Shown here piece after piece: positions 1 to 7,722 of a stretch of 14,623 bases of DNA. Made by a program: the position numbers and the translations under genes. The stretch comes from Abditibacteriales bacterium. GTDB taxonomy: Bacteria; Armatimonadota; Abditibacteriia; Abditibacteriales; JANWYM01. The notes under the pieces were generated by a model. It was given only the letters and a program-made list of their open reading frames with translations. It was not told the origin of the DNA and did not search any database. The stretch is taken from NCBI GenBank assembly GCA_025055355.1, contig JANWYM010000029.1, forward strand, positions 2,581-17,203, written 5' to 3'. Position 1 is the first letter of the stretch, and each line of letters begins with the position of its first letter.

Positions 1-789
1 GCGTTGCGCAGGATGGATGCGCTGGTGCGACGAGTTCTCACGCCGAAGCAGAAGGAATGGCTTCTCGCCAAGTTTCCCAAGTTGCGCGGGCAGGTGGAAA
101 GTGCGAACGTCCTGGGGGATGTGGACTGGTCGCAAACGAAAGCCTACTCCGAGGAGATGTATTACACGACAGCGAATATTCGCCTCAACCTCAAAGGGCG
201 CGAGCCGCACGGCATCGTGGAGCCGCACGAAGCCCAAGGGTTGATCAACTTCATCGTGCGCGAACTGGAAAAGGTCGTTGACCCGCGCACGGGGCGGCGC
301 GTGTTCCCGCACGTCTATCGGCGGGAGGAGGTTTACTCTGGCGACTACGCGGCGCAGGCGGCAGACTTGCTGCTGAGTTACTGGGAGGACGGGGCGTTCC
401 ATGTGCGTCCGAGTTACAAGAGTCCTGACGGACATTTCATGGCGACCGACGCGGGCGTGCTGCCCGGCGAGAGCGACTGGAGCGGCGACCACCGCATGAA
501 CGGTATCCTTATCGCGCACGGCGCACCGTTCAAGAAAACGTTGGTTGAAGGCGCGACCCTGTGCGACCTCGCGCCGACGGTTCTCCATCTCATGGGCTTG
601 CCCGTCCCTGCTGATATGGACGGGCGCGTGTTGACCGAGATGCTCAATGAGGACTACGCCGAGCGGGAAATCGTCTTTGCGGATGCAGAGGATACAGCCA
701 TGCCAGGGGATGCAGATGGGCGGACGTATGATGAGGAAGACGCGAAGGTCATGGAGGAACGACTGCGGGGATTGGGGTATATGGGGTGA
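1..789 (+). CDS. Type I phosphodiesterase / nucleotide pyrophosphatase family protein, C-terminal part (5'-truncated by window)
   Basis: This is the C-terminal half of an alkaline-phosphatase-superfamily (type I phosphodiesterase/nucleotide pyrophosphatase-like) hydrolase. The frame is open to the first base of the window, so the gene begins upstream; the TTG at position 4 is not a credible start. Its 260-odd residues match the second half of the paralogue at 2097-3743 block by block: the D-W-S-x-T-x-A-[FY]-S segment, a GDHRMNG segment (about 484-504) corresponding to HRHDG there and probably giving a metal-binding His, CDLAPT[VI]LHL[ML]GLPVP, DMDGRVLT, and a C-terminal ERLRGLGY. The nucleophile and N-terminal metal ligands lie outside the window. 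Family members hydrolyse phosphodiester or pyrophosphate bonds on nucleotides, lipid head groups or glycans; the substrate here is unknown. The ATPase gene starts 15 bases after its stop, so the two are probably co-transcribed. Confidence 0.85.
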   Translation, partial: ALRRMDALVRRVLTPKQKEWLLAKFPKLRGQVESANVLGDVDWSQTKAYSEEMYYTTANIRLNLKGREPHGIVEPHEAQGLINFIVRELEKVVDPRTGRRVFPHVYRREEVYSGDYAAQAADLLLSYWEDGAFHVRPSYKSPDGHFMATDAGVLPGESDWSGDHRMNGILIAHGAPFKKTLVEGATLCDLAPTVLHLMGLPVPADMDGRVLTEMLNEDYAEREIVFADAEDTAMPGDADGRTYDEEDAKVMEERLRGLGYMG

Positions 790-804
790 GCGGAGGGGAG
801 AGGG

Positions 805-2100
805 ATGATCACGCGGTTGATTCTACGCAACTTCAAAAGTCTCCGCAAGGTGGACGTCCGCCCCCAAGCGGTCAACCTCGTCATCGGGGCGAACGGTTCA
901 GGGAAGTCCAACTTCGCTGACGCCTTTCAGTTCATCGCGCAAGCCTGTCATCTGGGGTTGAAAGAAGCGCTGGACAACCTGGGTGGCTTGGAGGAGGTGC
1001 GCACGCGCAAAGCGGGCGCGGGCAAACCGCCGCAGTTGCACGTCGGCATCGAACTGGGGAAGGATGCCTCGCGGGGGCTGTATCGTGGTCGGTATGAATT
1101 CACCCTTTCGCAAAGCAAACACTTAGAAGTAGATACCGAGCAACTGGATGCCGAAGTGTTCCCCTTCACGCCGGGCAAACCGCGTGTGCAAGGCGTTCCG
1201 CGTTTCAAGACTAACGCCCGTCTGCGTCTGGCGTTCACGCGCCGCCGTTCAACCATTGCGGCATGGACAGAAGATACGTTAGGCGCACGCCCGATGGAAG
1301 CGGACGACCCACAGCAACTCCTGCTGCACGCTTACGGGCGCGTGGGGCAACTGCGCACTGTCGCGAATTATCTGGGGGCTATGCGCGTTTACAACATTGA
1401 CGCGCCTTTGGCGAAACACACTTTGAATAGCGGCGAAGGGGAGTTAGCCCGCAACGGCGCGAACCTGATTGGCTTTGTGCGTCGCGCCCTTGCGGACGAG
1501 CCGACCGCACATCGCTTGATGGATCGTCTGCGCGACGCCGTGCCTTACATCGAGCGCATTGTCCCTGACAGGATATTGTCCATGCCTACATTGCGCTTCC
1601 ACGAGCGGGACACCGGACTGGATTTTTTTGCCACGCAGGTCTCAGACGGCACGTTGCGTTTGCTGGGGTTGCTGGCGGTTTTTCTTCAACCCGCCCCTCC
1701 ACCGGTGGTCGTCGTGGAAGAACCAGAGAACGCTTTGCACGCCGAGGCGTTGAAAGAGTTTCTGCGCTCGATTGGTTCGGTCAGTCAGGAGGAGCAGTTC
1801 CCCACGCAGACCTTCCTGACTTCTCATTCACCAGTCATCGCGGACGTTGTGTTGGGATTGGACTACCAAGCGCAGGTCAAAACCACCTGTTTTGTGGCGC
1901 GGCGACGGGAGGGCGGGGCAACAGTGGAAGAAGCCGCGCCGCACGTGATGGCGGCGATTCGGAAGAACCTCGGGCGCCCCAGCGATTTTCTGCGCGAGGG
2001 GGCGTTGGGGGAAGGCCTTCGCCAAACTAAAGTGTGCGACCTGAGCGAGGCGCGGAAGCGCAACAGTTCGCTGGTCACGTTTTTAGAGGGGATTGCATGA
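805..2100 (+). CDS. RecF/SMC-like AAA family ATPase (AAA_15/AAA_21 type), no TOPRIM
   Basis: This 431-aa P-loop ATPase belongs to the ABC/SMC-like branch. It opens with MITRLILRNFKSL, typical of RecF/OLD-like ATPases, followed by Walker A GANGSGKS at residues 28-35. An S-D-G-T-L-R signature-like segment lies at 280-285, Walker B VVVVEEPEN at 301-309, and the switch TSHSP at 339-343. The region between Walker A and the signature (about 40-275) replaces the long coiled coil of SMC proteins. After the switch only about 90 residues remain, so there is no room for the TOPRIM nuclease of OLD enzymes and none is visible. ATG 805 follows a strong purine-rich ribosome site (GGAGGGGAGAGGG). The stop overlaps the start of the next phosphodiesterase (ATGA), implying coupled translation. 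The family is annotated simply as predicted ATPase; a partner effector role with the flanking phosphodiesterases is inference. Confidence 0.9.
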   Translation: MITRLILRNFKSLRKVDVRPQAVNLVIGANGSGKSNFADAFQFIAQACHLGLKEALDNLGGLEEVRTRKAGAGKPPQLHVGIELGKDASRGLYRGRYEFTLSQSKHLEVDTEQLDAEVFPFTPGKPRVQGVPRFKTNARLRLAFTRRRSTIAAWTEDTLGARPMEADDPQQLLLHAYGRVGQLRTVANYLGAMRVYNIDAPLAKHTLNSGEGELARNGANLIGFVRRALADEPTAHRLMDRLRDAVPYIERIVPDRILSMPTLRFHERDTGLDFFATQVSDGTLRLLGLLAVFLQPAPPPVVVVEEPENALHAEALKEFLRSIGSVSQEEQFPTQTFLTSHSPVIADVVLGLDYQAQVKTTCFVARRREGGATVEEAAPHVMAAIRKNLGRPSDFLREGALGEGLRQTKVCDLSEARKRNSSLVTFLEGIA

Positions 2101-3743
2101 AGGTTCTGGTTTTCGGGATAGACGGCGGCGAGTGGTCACTCATTGAACCGTGGGCGGCGGAGGGGAAGTTGCCCAACTTGGCGCGTTTGATGGCGCGGGG
2201 GGCGCGGGGTAAGTTGCGCTCGTCGTTCCCGCCCATGACCGCCGCCGCATGGACGTCGTTCGCCACTGGCAAGCATCCGAACAAGCACGGCATCTTCGAC
2301 TTCTACGAGTTGGCGCCGCATAGTTATCGTATCCGTTACACGAACGCCCGCGCCCGCCGCGCGCCGAGTTTGTGGCGCCTGTTAAGTGACGCGGGCAAAC
2401 GCGTCTGCGTCGTCAACGTGCCGATGACCTACCCGCCCGAAGCAGTCAACGGCTACCTCATCGCGGGCATGGACGCGCCCGGCACGCAGAGTCGCTTCAC
2501 CTATCCCGCCGACCTTTACGCTGACATCAAGCAAGCGATCGGCGATTATCGGATTGATTGGGCTTACCTCGAAAACGTCAAGACCGACGATGCCCGCGCC
2601 GCCGCCCTGAAGCAACTGCTCGAGATCGAGGTTGTGCGCGGCAGGGCGATGCGTTACCTGCTGCGGCGCGCGGCGTGGGATTTTGCGATGGTTGTCTTCA
2701 CCGCCACCGACCGCGTGCAGCACTACTTCTGGAAATACATGGACGCTGCGCACCCCAGTTACGAACCCGACAAAGCCGTCCGGTTCGGTGACGCGATTCT
2801 GCGGGCGTATCAGACGGTGGACGCGCAAATCGGCCAACTGCTGGAGGTCGTTGACGATGAAACGACCATCTTCGTCATGTCCGACCACGGCTTCGGGCCG
2901 ATTGCCAACAAGTGCTTCTTCCTCAACGAATGGCTGCGCGAGAACGGATACCTTGTTCCGCGCCGCGCGCGTCAGCGAGCAGGTCGCCTGCTCCGCACGC
3001 TTCGCGCCGCCGAAGCGGTCCTCAAAGAAACGCTGCCGTCCTCATGGCGCACGCACCTGATTCGCCTCGCGCCGTGGCTGCGCGAGAAGTTTGTGTCGGC
3101 GGTGTTCTTATCCGACATTGACTGGTCAAAGACGCAAGCGTTCTCCGACGACCAGCGCCCTTATATCTGGATCAACGCGGTGGGGCGGTTCCCGCAGGGC
3201 ATCGTCCCACCGGACGAATACGACCGACTGTGCGATGACATCATCGCCGGCTTGCGCGAACTCAAAAACCCCGACGGCACGCCGGCGATTCCGCAAATCT
3301 CTCGGGTGTCGGGTTGCGCCACCTCGCCGACGGCGCCCGACATCGTATTCAGCGTGTGGCACGATGACGCGTATCAAGTCGCGCCCAGTTTCCGCCGTCA
3401 CGAGGGCGAAGGCGTGCTGACGACGCGCCAGCGGTTCGCAGGGCGCGGCGAGTGGAACGCCTGTCATCGGCATGACGGCATCTGGTTGGCTTCAGGGGTG
3501 CCGATAATGCAGGGATGCAAATTGGATGCAAGCATCTGTGACCTCGCGCCGACGATACTGCATCTGTTGGGCTTGCCTGTGCCCGATGACATGGACGGGC
3601 GCGTGCTGACCGACGCGTTGACTGGCGCTGACAACGTCCGTTACGTTGAAACGGATACCGTAACCCCCGCCAACAGCTCGGCGTATTCGGCAGAGGAGGA
3701 AGCGGAAGTCGCGGAGAGGTTGCGGGGGTTGGGTTATTTGTAA
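2097..3743 (+). CDS. Type I phosphodiesterase / nucleotide pyrophosphatase family protein (alkaline phosphatase superfamily)
   Basis: This 548-aa metal-dependent hydrolase of the alkaline phosphatase superfamily appears complete. Visible catalytic features are the first metal-ligand Asp in GIDGGEW (D9), the probable nucleophile Thr53 in A-A-W-T-S-F-A-T-G, D205 and H209 in T-D-R-V-Q-H, D263-H264 in MSDHGFGP, and His459 in HRHDG. The C-terminus ends ERLRGLGYL, a tail shared with the paralogue at 1-789. The start at 2097 is preferred over an upstream in-frame start at 2034 because MKVLVFGIDGG is the family's N-terminal strand, AGAGGGG lies just before it, and it overlaps the ATPase stop (ATGA). 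No signal peptide or membrane segment is apparent, so it is probably cytosolic. The substrate is unknown; a nucleotide, lipid head group or glycan phosphoester is possible. Confidence 0.9.
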   Translation: MKVLVFGIDGGEWSLIEPWAAEGKLPNLARLMARGARGKLRSSFPPMTAAAWTSFATGKHPNKHGIFDFYELAPHSYRIRYTNARARRAPSLWRLLSDAGKRVCVVNVPMTYPPEAVNGYLIAGMDAPGTQSRFTYPADLYADIKQAIGDYRIDWAYLENVKTDDARAAALKQLLEIEVVRGRAMRYLLRRAAWDFAMVVFTATDRVQHYFWKYMDAAHPSYEPDKAVRFGDAILRAYQTVDAQIGQLLEVVDDETTIFVMSDHGFGPIANKCFFLNEWLRENGYLVPRRARQRAGRLLRTLRAAEAVLKETLPSSWRTHLIRLAPWLREKFVSAVFLSDIDWSKTQAFSDDQRPYIWINAVGRFPQGIVPPDEYDRLCDDIIAGLRELKNPDGTPAIPQISRVSGCATSPTAPDIVFSVWHDDAYQVAPSFRRHEGEGVLTTRQRFAGRGEWNACHRHDGIWLASGVPIMQGCKLDASICDLAPTILHLLGLPVPDDMDGRVLTDALTGADNVRYVETDTVTPANSSAYSAEEEAEVAERLRGLGYL

Positions 3744-3849
3744 AGCACAGCTTGTGCGTTGCGCTCTGCCCAACAAGACCGAAACCGTCCCCGCGCGTTG
3801 GCGGCAAATCGGCGCAGGTCGGTGCAGGGCTTTCCGCGTCAAGGGCGCA

Positions 3850-3863
3850 GGGAGAATTCTCCC
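3850..3863. terminator. Perfect 14-bp palindrome in the convergent gap; possible bidirectional transcription stop
   Basis: The 207-base gap between the converging + and - operons contains no credible gene. It holds the perfect palindrome GGGAGAATTCTCCC. Further right there is a weak C-rich/G-rich stem (3893-3898 with 3907-3912). Neither is followed by a clear T-tract in either direction, so a terminator role is inferred only from the position between two converging operons. Confidence 0.3.
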
Positions 3864-3950
3864 AAACGGGAGTTGCGTTCCTCCCCTCCCCACCCCTCCC
3901 ACGAGAGAGGGGGCAAGCAATGACGGCAACCGCGTAACACCTGCCCCAAT

Positions 3951-5009
3951 TCATGCGGAGGAAGTCCTACTGAACAACATCGCCCGCAGCTCGGGATACT
4001 CACGAAACCGCCACACCAAACCGTCCACGTAGTAGTGAAAGATGACCAGCATCGTGAACGGCACGAACAACCACATCGCCCAGCCGCGCCGCATCAAGCC
4101 GAACGTTTCGATGATGCCGACGACGATGCCATACAGCATCGCCACCGCGAACCACTTCAGCACGACGCCTTTGACGTTGGCGAAGCGTTGGCGCTGGTAG
4201 TGCATGATCCAGCCTTGATACTGAACGTCGTGATAGACCGTCTCCAACGCTTCCGCCACCAGGAACGGCGTGGCGGTCGCAAAGAAGACGAAGTAGTGCG
4301 TGGTCAGCGCGGCTGCCATCAGCAGCAGTTTCGGCACGTTGAGCGGTTTGCCCTCCATCGCCCGCCACGCTTGACGGGCGCCAAAGAGCATGAGAAGGAC
4401 GAGAAAGACGCTCCACACCATCTCGCCAAAGTGTGCGGGCAAGGAGGGAAACTGCGCCCGCAGGTCGCGGTAAATCACGATGGGTCCGCGCACGTCGGAG
4501 TAATCATTCAACAGACAGGCGAACATGCCCACGTAAAACGTGAGACCGTCCAGCCAGTTATCAATCGGCTCCATGTCGCGGTTGAGGATTTTGTAGGCTT
4601 TGAGCAAGCCCGCATGTTGGCGGATGATGTGCCATGTGCCGAAGAGGGCAGCGAAGACGATGAGGTGCGCTTCGCCGTTAAGCGCGGTAACCACAAAGCC
4701 GACCAGGATGAAAGCGGCAACGCCCCAGGTGTAAAGCGTCCTGCGCTTGTTGAACTCGTCTGTGTCGTAGTGCGTGCGCGAGAAGGTTTGAAAGATGTGG
4801 GGGTGGTCGAAGAAGGCGGTGAACAGAAAATAGGTGATGAGGATGCTGTCCCCGCGCAGGAAGAAACCGAAGTGGTGGGCGACGCGATACACGCCATAAA
4901 AGACGAACGTCAGGGCACAACTGCCGATGAAGAAGAAGAGGTCGTAGCGGCGGCTGACCAACCAGCGGAAAGGAGGTGGTGCGGGGGTGGAGGCTGCAGG
5001 GATTGTCAC
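3951..5009 (-). CDS. Polytopic membrane protein with conserved-looking histidines, unknown function
   Basis: I do not recognise this 352-aa protein. It has about eight or nine hydrophobic helices (for example near residues 22-44, 56-76, 92-110, 115-136, 198-217, 230-249, 283-305 and 311-331). Histidines sit at helix ends or inside helices: H-P-H at 69-71, H80, H127 and H132 (HxxxxH), H260 and H270, and H325 in FHYYVDG. The spacing recalls membrane di-metal oxygenases or desaturases, but no family hallmark is complete, so that is only an analogy. The GTG start at 5009 overlaps the speD stop (GTGA) and has GGAGG seven bases upstream, so translation is probably coupled to speD. It is the last gene of the minus-strand array, which places it with polyamine synthesis by position only. 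Confidence 0.8.
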   Translation of the reverse strand: MTIPAASTPAPPPFRWLVSRRYDLFFFIGSCALTFVFYGVYRVAHHFGFFLRGDSILITYFLFTAFFDHPHIFQTFSRTHYDTDEFNKRRTLYTWGVAAFILVGFVVTALNGEAHLIVFAALFGTWHIIRQHAGLLKAYKILNRDMEPIDNWLDGLTFYVGMFACLLNDYSDVRGPIVIYRDLRAQFPSLPAHFGEMVWSVFLVLLMLFGARQAWRAMEGKPLNVPKLLLMAAALTTHYFVFFATATPFLVAEALETVYHDVQYQGWIMHYQRQRFANVKGVVLKWFAVAMLYGIVVGIIETFGLMRRGWAMWLFVPFTMLVIFHYYVDGLVWRFREYPELRAMLFSRTSSA

Positions 5010-5353
5010 GCGACGTCGCCTCCGCGCGTGATGAGATGCACTTGTTGCTGCTGGGGGCGCAGTGCCTCACGGAAGACTTTCAGGGCGGCGTGCGGGTCGG
5101 CGTCGCCGCAGGAGAAGATGTCGAGCGCGATGAAACCGCGTTCGGGGTAGGTGTGAAAAGCGATGTGCGACTCCGCGAGCAGCAAGAAACCCGTGATGCC
5201 GCCTCCCGCGAAGCAATGGATCACAGGCTCTGCCACGGGGGTCAAGCCGCAGCGAACAGCCGCCATGACCAGACAACCCAGCAGCAATTCTTCATCCTTC
5301 AATCGCTTCGCCGTGACGCCGTAGAGGTCTGCGAGAAGATGATGACCAATCAT
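5006..5353 (-). CDS. speD: S-adenosylmethionine decarboxylase proenzyme, prokaryotic class
   Basis: This pyruvoyl-dependent enzyme makes decarboxylated AdoMet, the aminopropyl donor for spermidine synthesis. The 115-aa length fits the short bacterial class. The sequence opens with GHHLLADLYG. The self-processing site is LLAESHIAFHTYPE: cleavage is expected between Glu61 and Ser62, with Ser62 becoming the pyruvoyl group. His67 and Cys82 (in DIFSCGD) match the catalytic His and Cys of the characterised Thermotoga-type enzyme. ATG 5353 has a good ribosome site (GGGGGAGGAAC). The downstream gene overlaps its stop by three bases, and the spermidine synthase gene lies immediately upstream, so the two steps of aminopropyl transfer are encoded together. 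No ornithine or arginine decarboxylase is in the window, so putrescine must come from elsewhere. Confidence 0.95.
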   Translation of the reverse strand: MIGHHLLADLYGVTAKRLKDEELLLGCLVMAAVRCGLTPVAEPVIHCFAGGGITGFLLLAESHIAFHTYPERGFIALDIFSCGDADPHAALKVFREALRPQQQQVHLITRGGDVA

Positions 5354-5368
5354 TGTTCCTCCCCCGAA

Positions 5369-5422
5369 AATCGTCGTCGTCCGCGTTCTCGAACTCCCAA
5401 AACGACCGACGACGAGGACGAT
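5369..5422. repeat. Intergenic inverted repeat, GTC/GAC-word type (copy 1)
   Basis: In the 88-base speE-speD gap, a left arm at about 5369-5386 made of GTC words is complementary, with gaps, to a right arm at about 5402-5422 made of GAC/GAG words. The element GAAAATCGTC...CGTTCTCG...ACTCC...AAACGACC...GAGGACGATT closely resembles the one at 10529-10605, so the two are copies of one family. On the transcribed strand it lies just before the speD ribosome site. Confidence 0.7.
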
Positions 5423-5441
5423 TCTCCTGCGGCATGGTGCG

Positions 5442-7007
5442 TCAACGACTCAGGGGCGATTCCCACTGTTTCCAATCGTTCAGGTAGTAATTCAAAACCG
5501 TCGGTCGGTCCAGTGTCGAAACGTCCACAGGAACTTCCGTGATGTCTTTGCCGAACACGAACATCTCCCGCAGCGTCGCCCGGTTGAGGAACTTCGTCGG
5601 CACCTTGACGTCCGCGCGTTCGACGGGCAGGGCATGGGGGGACGCCAGCACAAAACCCCAGTCGCCGAACGAAGGCACGTAGGTGTGATATGGCGCCACG
5701 TGCAGGTCGGCTTCCTCAATCGTTTTGACGATGCACCAGAACGCCTCACGGGCGAAGAAGGGGGACGTGGCTTGTGTGGCGAATATGCCGGACGCGGCGA
5801 GGTGTCGCTTGACGAGTTTGTAAAACTCGACGGAATACAGCTTCGCCAGCACGTCGGTGTTCGGGTCGGGCAGGTCAGAGATGATAACATCGTAAAGTTG
5901 CGCGTCGCGCTCTAAGAACTTGTGCGCGTCCTGATGGACGAGCCGCACCCGCCTGTCACGTAATGCGCCTCGGTTCAGGCTCACAAAGGCGGGATAGGTC
6001 CTGCCGAGGTGCGTCATGCGCGGGTCAATGTCCACCAGCGTGACGCGCTGAACGGTTTTGTATTTCAGGACCTCTCGCGCCACCAGTCCGTCGCCGCCGC
6101 CCAGAATCAAGACGTTCTCCACGACGGGTGCGAGCGACATCGCCGGATGCACGAGGGCTTCGTGGTAGCGATATTCGTCCGTCGAGGAGAACTGCAGATT
6201 GCCATCGAGGAACAGCCGCACGTCATCGCGCCAGCGGGTGATGACGATGCGCTGGTGTGGCGTCTGGGCGGCGTAGACAATGTCATCTTCGTAGAGGTGC
6301 TGCTCGAGCAGGCTGACGACTTGGAGGGAAAAAACAAATCCCGCGACCAGCGCCGCGCCCGTCACGCCGCCCAACGCGAGCAACCCATAGGGCGCGCGCA
6401 ACCGCCTGTGAAACACGCGCACGTTCCAGACGGCGACGCCGACGTTGAGCAAGCCGATGAGAAACGCCGTGCGCATCATGCCCAATGACGGCAGCAGCAG
6501 CAGCGGAAACGACAGCGAGCCGACGAGCGCGCCGATGTAATCGAACGACAGCGCGTTGGCGATGACCGTGCGGAGCGTGCCGTAGCGCTTAAGCAGTCGC
6601 GTTAGCAGCGGCAGTTCCAGTCCCGTCAAACCGCCGATGATGAAGAGCATCGCGTAGAGCGCAACCCAGTAAAGCACTCCTTCCGAATACGCCCAAAACA
6701 ACAGCGCCACCGACGCGCCGCCGATGATGCCGAGCGCGATTTCAATGAGGATGAAAACGCCCAGGAGGTGCTTGACGACGCGCTGTGACAGGTGCGACCC
6801 GACGCCCATCGCGCCGATGAAAACCCCGATGGACACGGAAAACTGCGTCACGCTGCTGCCCAGCAGATACGATGAGACGGTGGCGATGAGCAGTTCGTAA
6901 ACCAGCCCGCACGCCGCGATGACGAAGATGGACGCGAGCAGCGTCAGCACCTCACGTCGTGCCGTCGAGTCAGCAAGTTCGTAGGGTGCCGAGGACATAG
7001 AGTTCAT
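5442..7007 (-). CDS. speE: Membrane-fused spermidine synthase (polyamine aminopropyltransferase)
   Basis: This 521-aa fusion has an N-terminal membrane domain of about seven helices (roughly residues 20-230) and a C-terminal class I methyltransferase-fold aminopropyltransferase. The catalytic half shows the donor-binding GGGDG (303-307), VDIDPRM (acidic loop binding the donor), QDAHKFL, and SDLPDPNTD, where family members bind the polyamine amine. It should transfer the aminopropyl group from decarboxylated AdoMet, supplied by the neighbouring speD, to putrescine or a related amine, at the membrane. Membrane-fused members of this family are known in many bacteria. The start is uncertain: ATG 7007 and ATG 6998 are in frame and neither has a clear ribosome site. 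The stop lies 88 bases before speD. True substrate range cannot be read from the sequence. Confidence 0.92.
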   Translation of the reverse strand: MNSMSSAPYELADSTARREVLTLLASIFVIAACGLVYELLIATVSSYLLGSSVTQFSVSIGVFIGAMGVGSHLSQRVVKHLLGVFILIEIALGIIGGASVALLFWAYSEGVLYWVALYAMLFIIGGLTGLELPLLTRLLKRYGTLRTVIANALSFDYIGALVGSLSFPLLLLPSLGMMRTAFLIGLLNVGVAVWNVRVFHRRLRAPYGLLALGGVTGAALVAGFVFSLQVVSLLEQHLYEDDIVYAAQTPHQRIVITRWRDDVRLFLDGNLQFSSTDEYRYHEALVHPAMSLAPVVENVLILGGGDGLVAREVLKYKTVQRVTLVDIDPRMTHLGRTYPAFVSLNRGALRDRRVRLVHQDAHKFLERDAQLYDVIISDLPDPNTDVLAKLYSVEFYKLVKRHLAASGIFATQATSPFFAREAFWCIVKTIEEADLHVAPYHTYVPSFGDWGFVLASPHALPVERADVKVPTKFLNRATLREMFVFGKDITEVPVDVSTLDRPTVLNYYLNDWKQWESPLSR

Positions 7008-7027
7008 CAGTTCAAGGGGCCGTCCAT

Positions 7028-7069
7028 GAGTTCATGGGTCATGGATACGTTCCATGCACCCATGCACTC
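7028..7069. repeat. Intergenic hairpin built from ATGGG/CATGGA words
   Basis: In the DUF350-speE gap, 7028-7045 pairs with 7051-7069 around the five-base loop TACGT, with one mismatch and one bulge. A further partial copy of the GAGTTCATGG word appears inverted at 7078-7087. No T-tract follows on the transcribed strand. It lies 20-60 bases before the speE start. Confidence 0.65.
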
Positions 7070-7089
7070 CGTGAACCCCATGAACTCTC

Positions 7090-7401
7090 TCAGAGCACCG
7101 CCGCTGCGACGATGATGCAGATGCCCAGCACCATCGCGGCGCACAGGATAGCGACGGCGAGGTTGTGTTTCTCGCAGATTTCCTGTTCGAGGTTAAACGG
7201 GATGAGCACATCAAACAGTTTGAAGCCCAGAATCGCCAGCACAATACCGATAAGTCCGTAAACGACCGTGGAGATGATAGGCCCCACCGACAGGGTGGCA
7301 AAGCCGCTCTCCGGGCGTGTCCCCGTGGCGGCTGCCCACACCGCCGAGAGCGCGATGAGCGTGCAACCGATGCCCCATGCAACTGTGAGAGGTTTTTTCA
7401 T
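7090..7401 (-). CDS. DUF350 family small membrane protein
   Basis: This 103-aa, three-helix membrane protein matches the DUF350 pattern (as in E. coli YjfL): a helix ending in G-F-K-L-F-D, then L-I-P-F-N-L-E-Q-E-I, then N-L-A-V-A-I-L-C-A-A-M-V-L-G. Its helices fall at about residues 6-25, 41-65 and 78-102; the first is extra to the two-helix DUF350 core. ATG 7401 has AAAGGA nine bases upstream. The molecular role of DUF350 is not established. Genes for DUF350, DUF4178, SpeD and SpeE are, from general knowledge, frequent neighbours, and this locus follows that arrangement, suggesting a membrane component tied to polyamines. Confidence 0.88.
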   Translation of the reverse strand: MKKPLTVAWGIGCTLIALSAVWAAATGTRPESGFATLSVGPIISTVVYGLIGIVLAILGFKLFDVLIPFNLEQEICEKHNLAVAILCAAMVLGICIIVAAAVL

Positions 7402-7429
7402 GGTTGAGTCCTTTCTTTGTGACAGCGTC

Positions 7430-7522
7430 GGAGTGTGGAAGTATGAAGGTGTGGGGGTGATATGGTTCTCGCTGAGGGGTGTGCCTCAATCGCCTTTTGT
7501 CACCTTCATATCCCCATACTCC
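7430..7522. repeat. Long-range inverted repeat with 22-base arms around DUF350 leader
   Basis: The arm at 7430-7451 is complementary to 7501-7522 at 18 of 22 positions, all four differences being purine transitions. The 49-base spacer holds GTG-rich sequence. The right arm abuts the stop codon of the 61-aa gene, and the left arm lies about 30 bases before the DUF350 start on the transcribed strand. No T-tract of terminator type follows. Confidence 0.6.
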
Positions 7523-7523
7523 A

Positions 7524-7709
7524 TTACTTCCCGAACCCCGGTCCTCCGCCATAGTAGTAGCGGGTGTGCAGGCTGCCGGTGCGCACGCTCTGCGCCTGCG
7601 CCCGCGCCTGCGCATCGGAGGACAATCCCCAACCCAGGTAGGACGCCAGAACCACCAAGATCAGCAAGACAACGGCAATATACGATGCCAGCCAGTAACC
7701 ACTCAGCAT
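7524..7709 (-). CDS. 61-aa single-pass membrane peptide with GGG-containing tail
   Basis: This short gene encodes one hydrophobic helix (about residues 5-28), a polar Ala/Gln/Arg-rich stretch, and the C-terminus RYYYGGGPGFGK. ATG 7709 has a GGGG-rich ribosome site. It sits 13 bases after the membrane DUF4178 gene and runs in the same direction, which supports its being real despite its size. I do not recognise a family. It is too short for a beta-grasp (ubiquitin-like) fold, which needs about 70 residues outside the membrane segment. It may be a small partner of the DUF4178 or DUF350 protein. Confidence 0.65.
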   Translation of the reverse strand: MLSGYWLASYIAVVLLILVVLASYLGWGLSSDAQARAQAQSVRTGSLHTRYYYGGGPGFGK

Positions 7710-7722
7710 CCTTCATCCCCCC

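Noticed and set aside
805..2100. ATPase considered as an OLD-family nuclease
   Set aside because: After the TSHSP switch there are only about 90 residues and no TOPRIM Glu/DxD pattern.
2382..2888. 168-codon open frame on the - strand inside the phosphodiesterase gene
   Set aside because: It is a mirror of the phosphodiesterase reading frame, which carries all of the catalytic motifs; no ribosome site or operon partner supports it.
4035..5150. Long open frame (371 codons) on the + strand opposite the membrane gene and speD
   Set aside because: It is antisense to two well-supported minus-strand genes, has an unnatural His/Asp/Glu-rich composition, and results from the GC-biased codon use of the opposite strand.
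7524..7709. 61-aa peptide considered as the missing ubiquitin-like protein
   Set aside because: Half of it is a membrane helix and the rest is too short and low in complexity for a beta-grasp fold.
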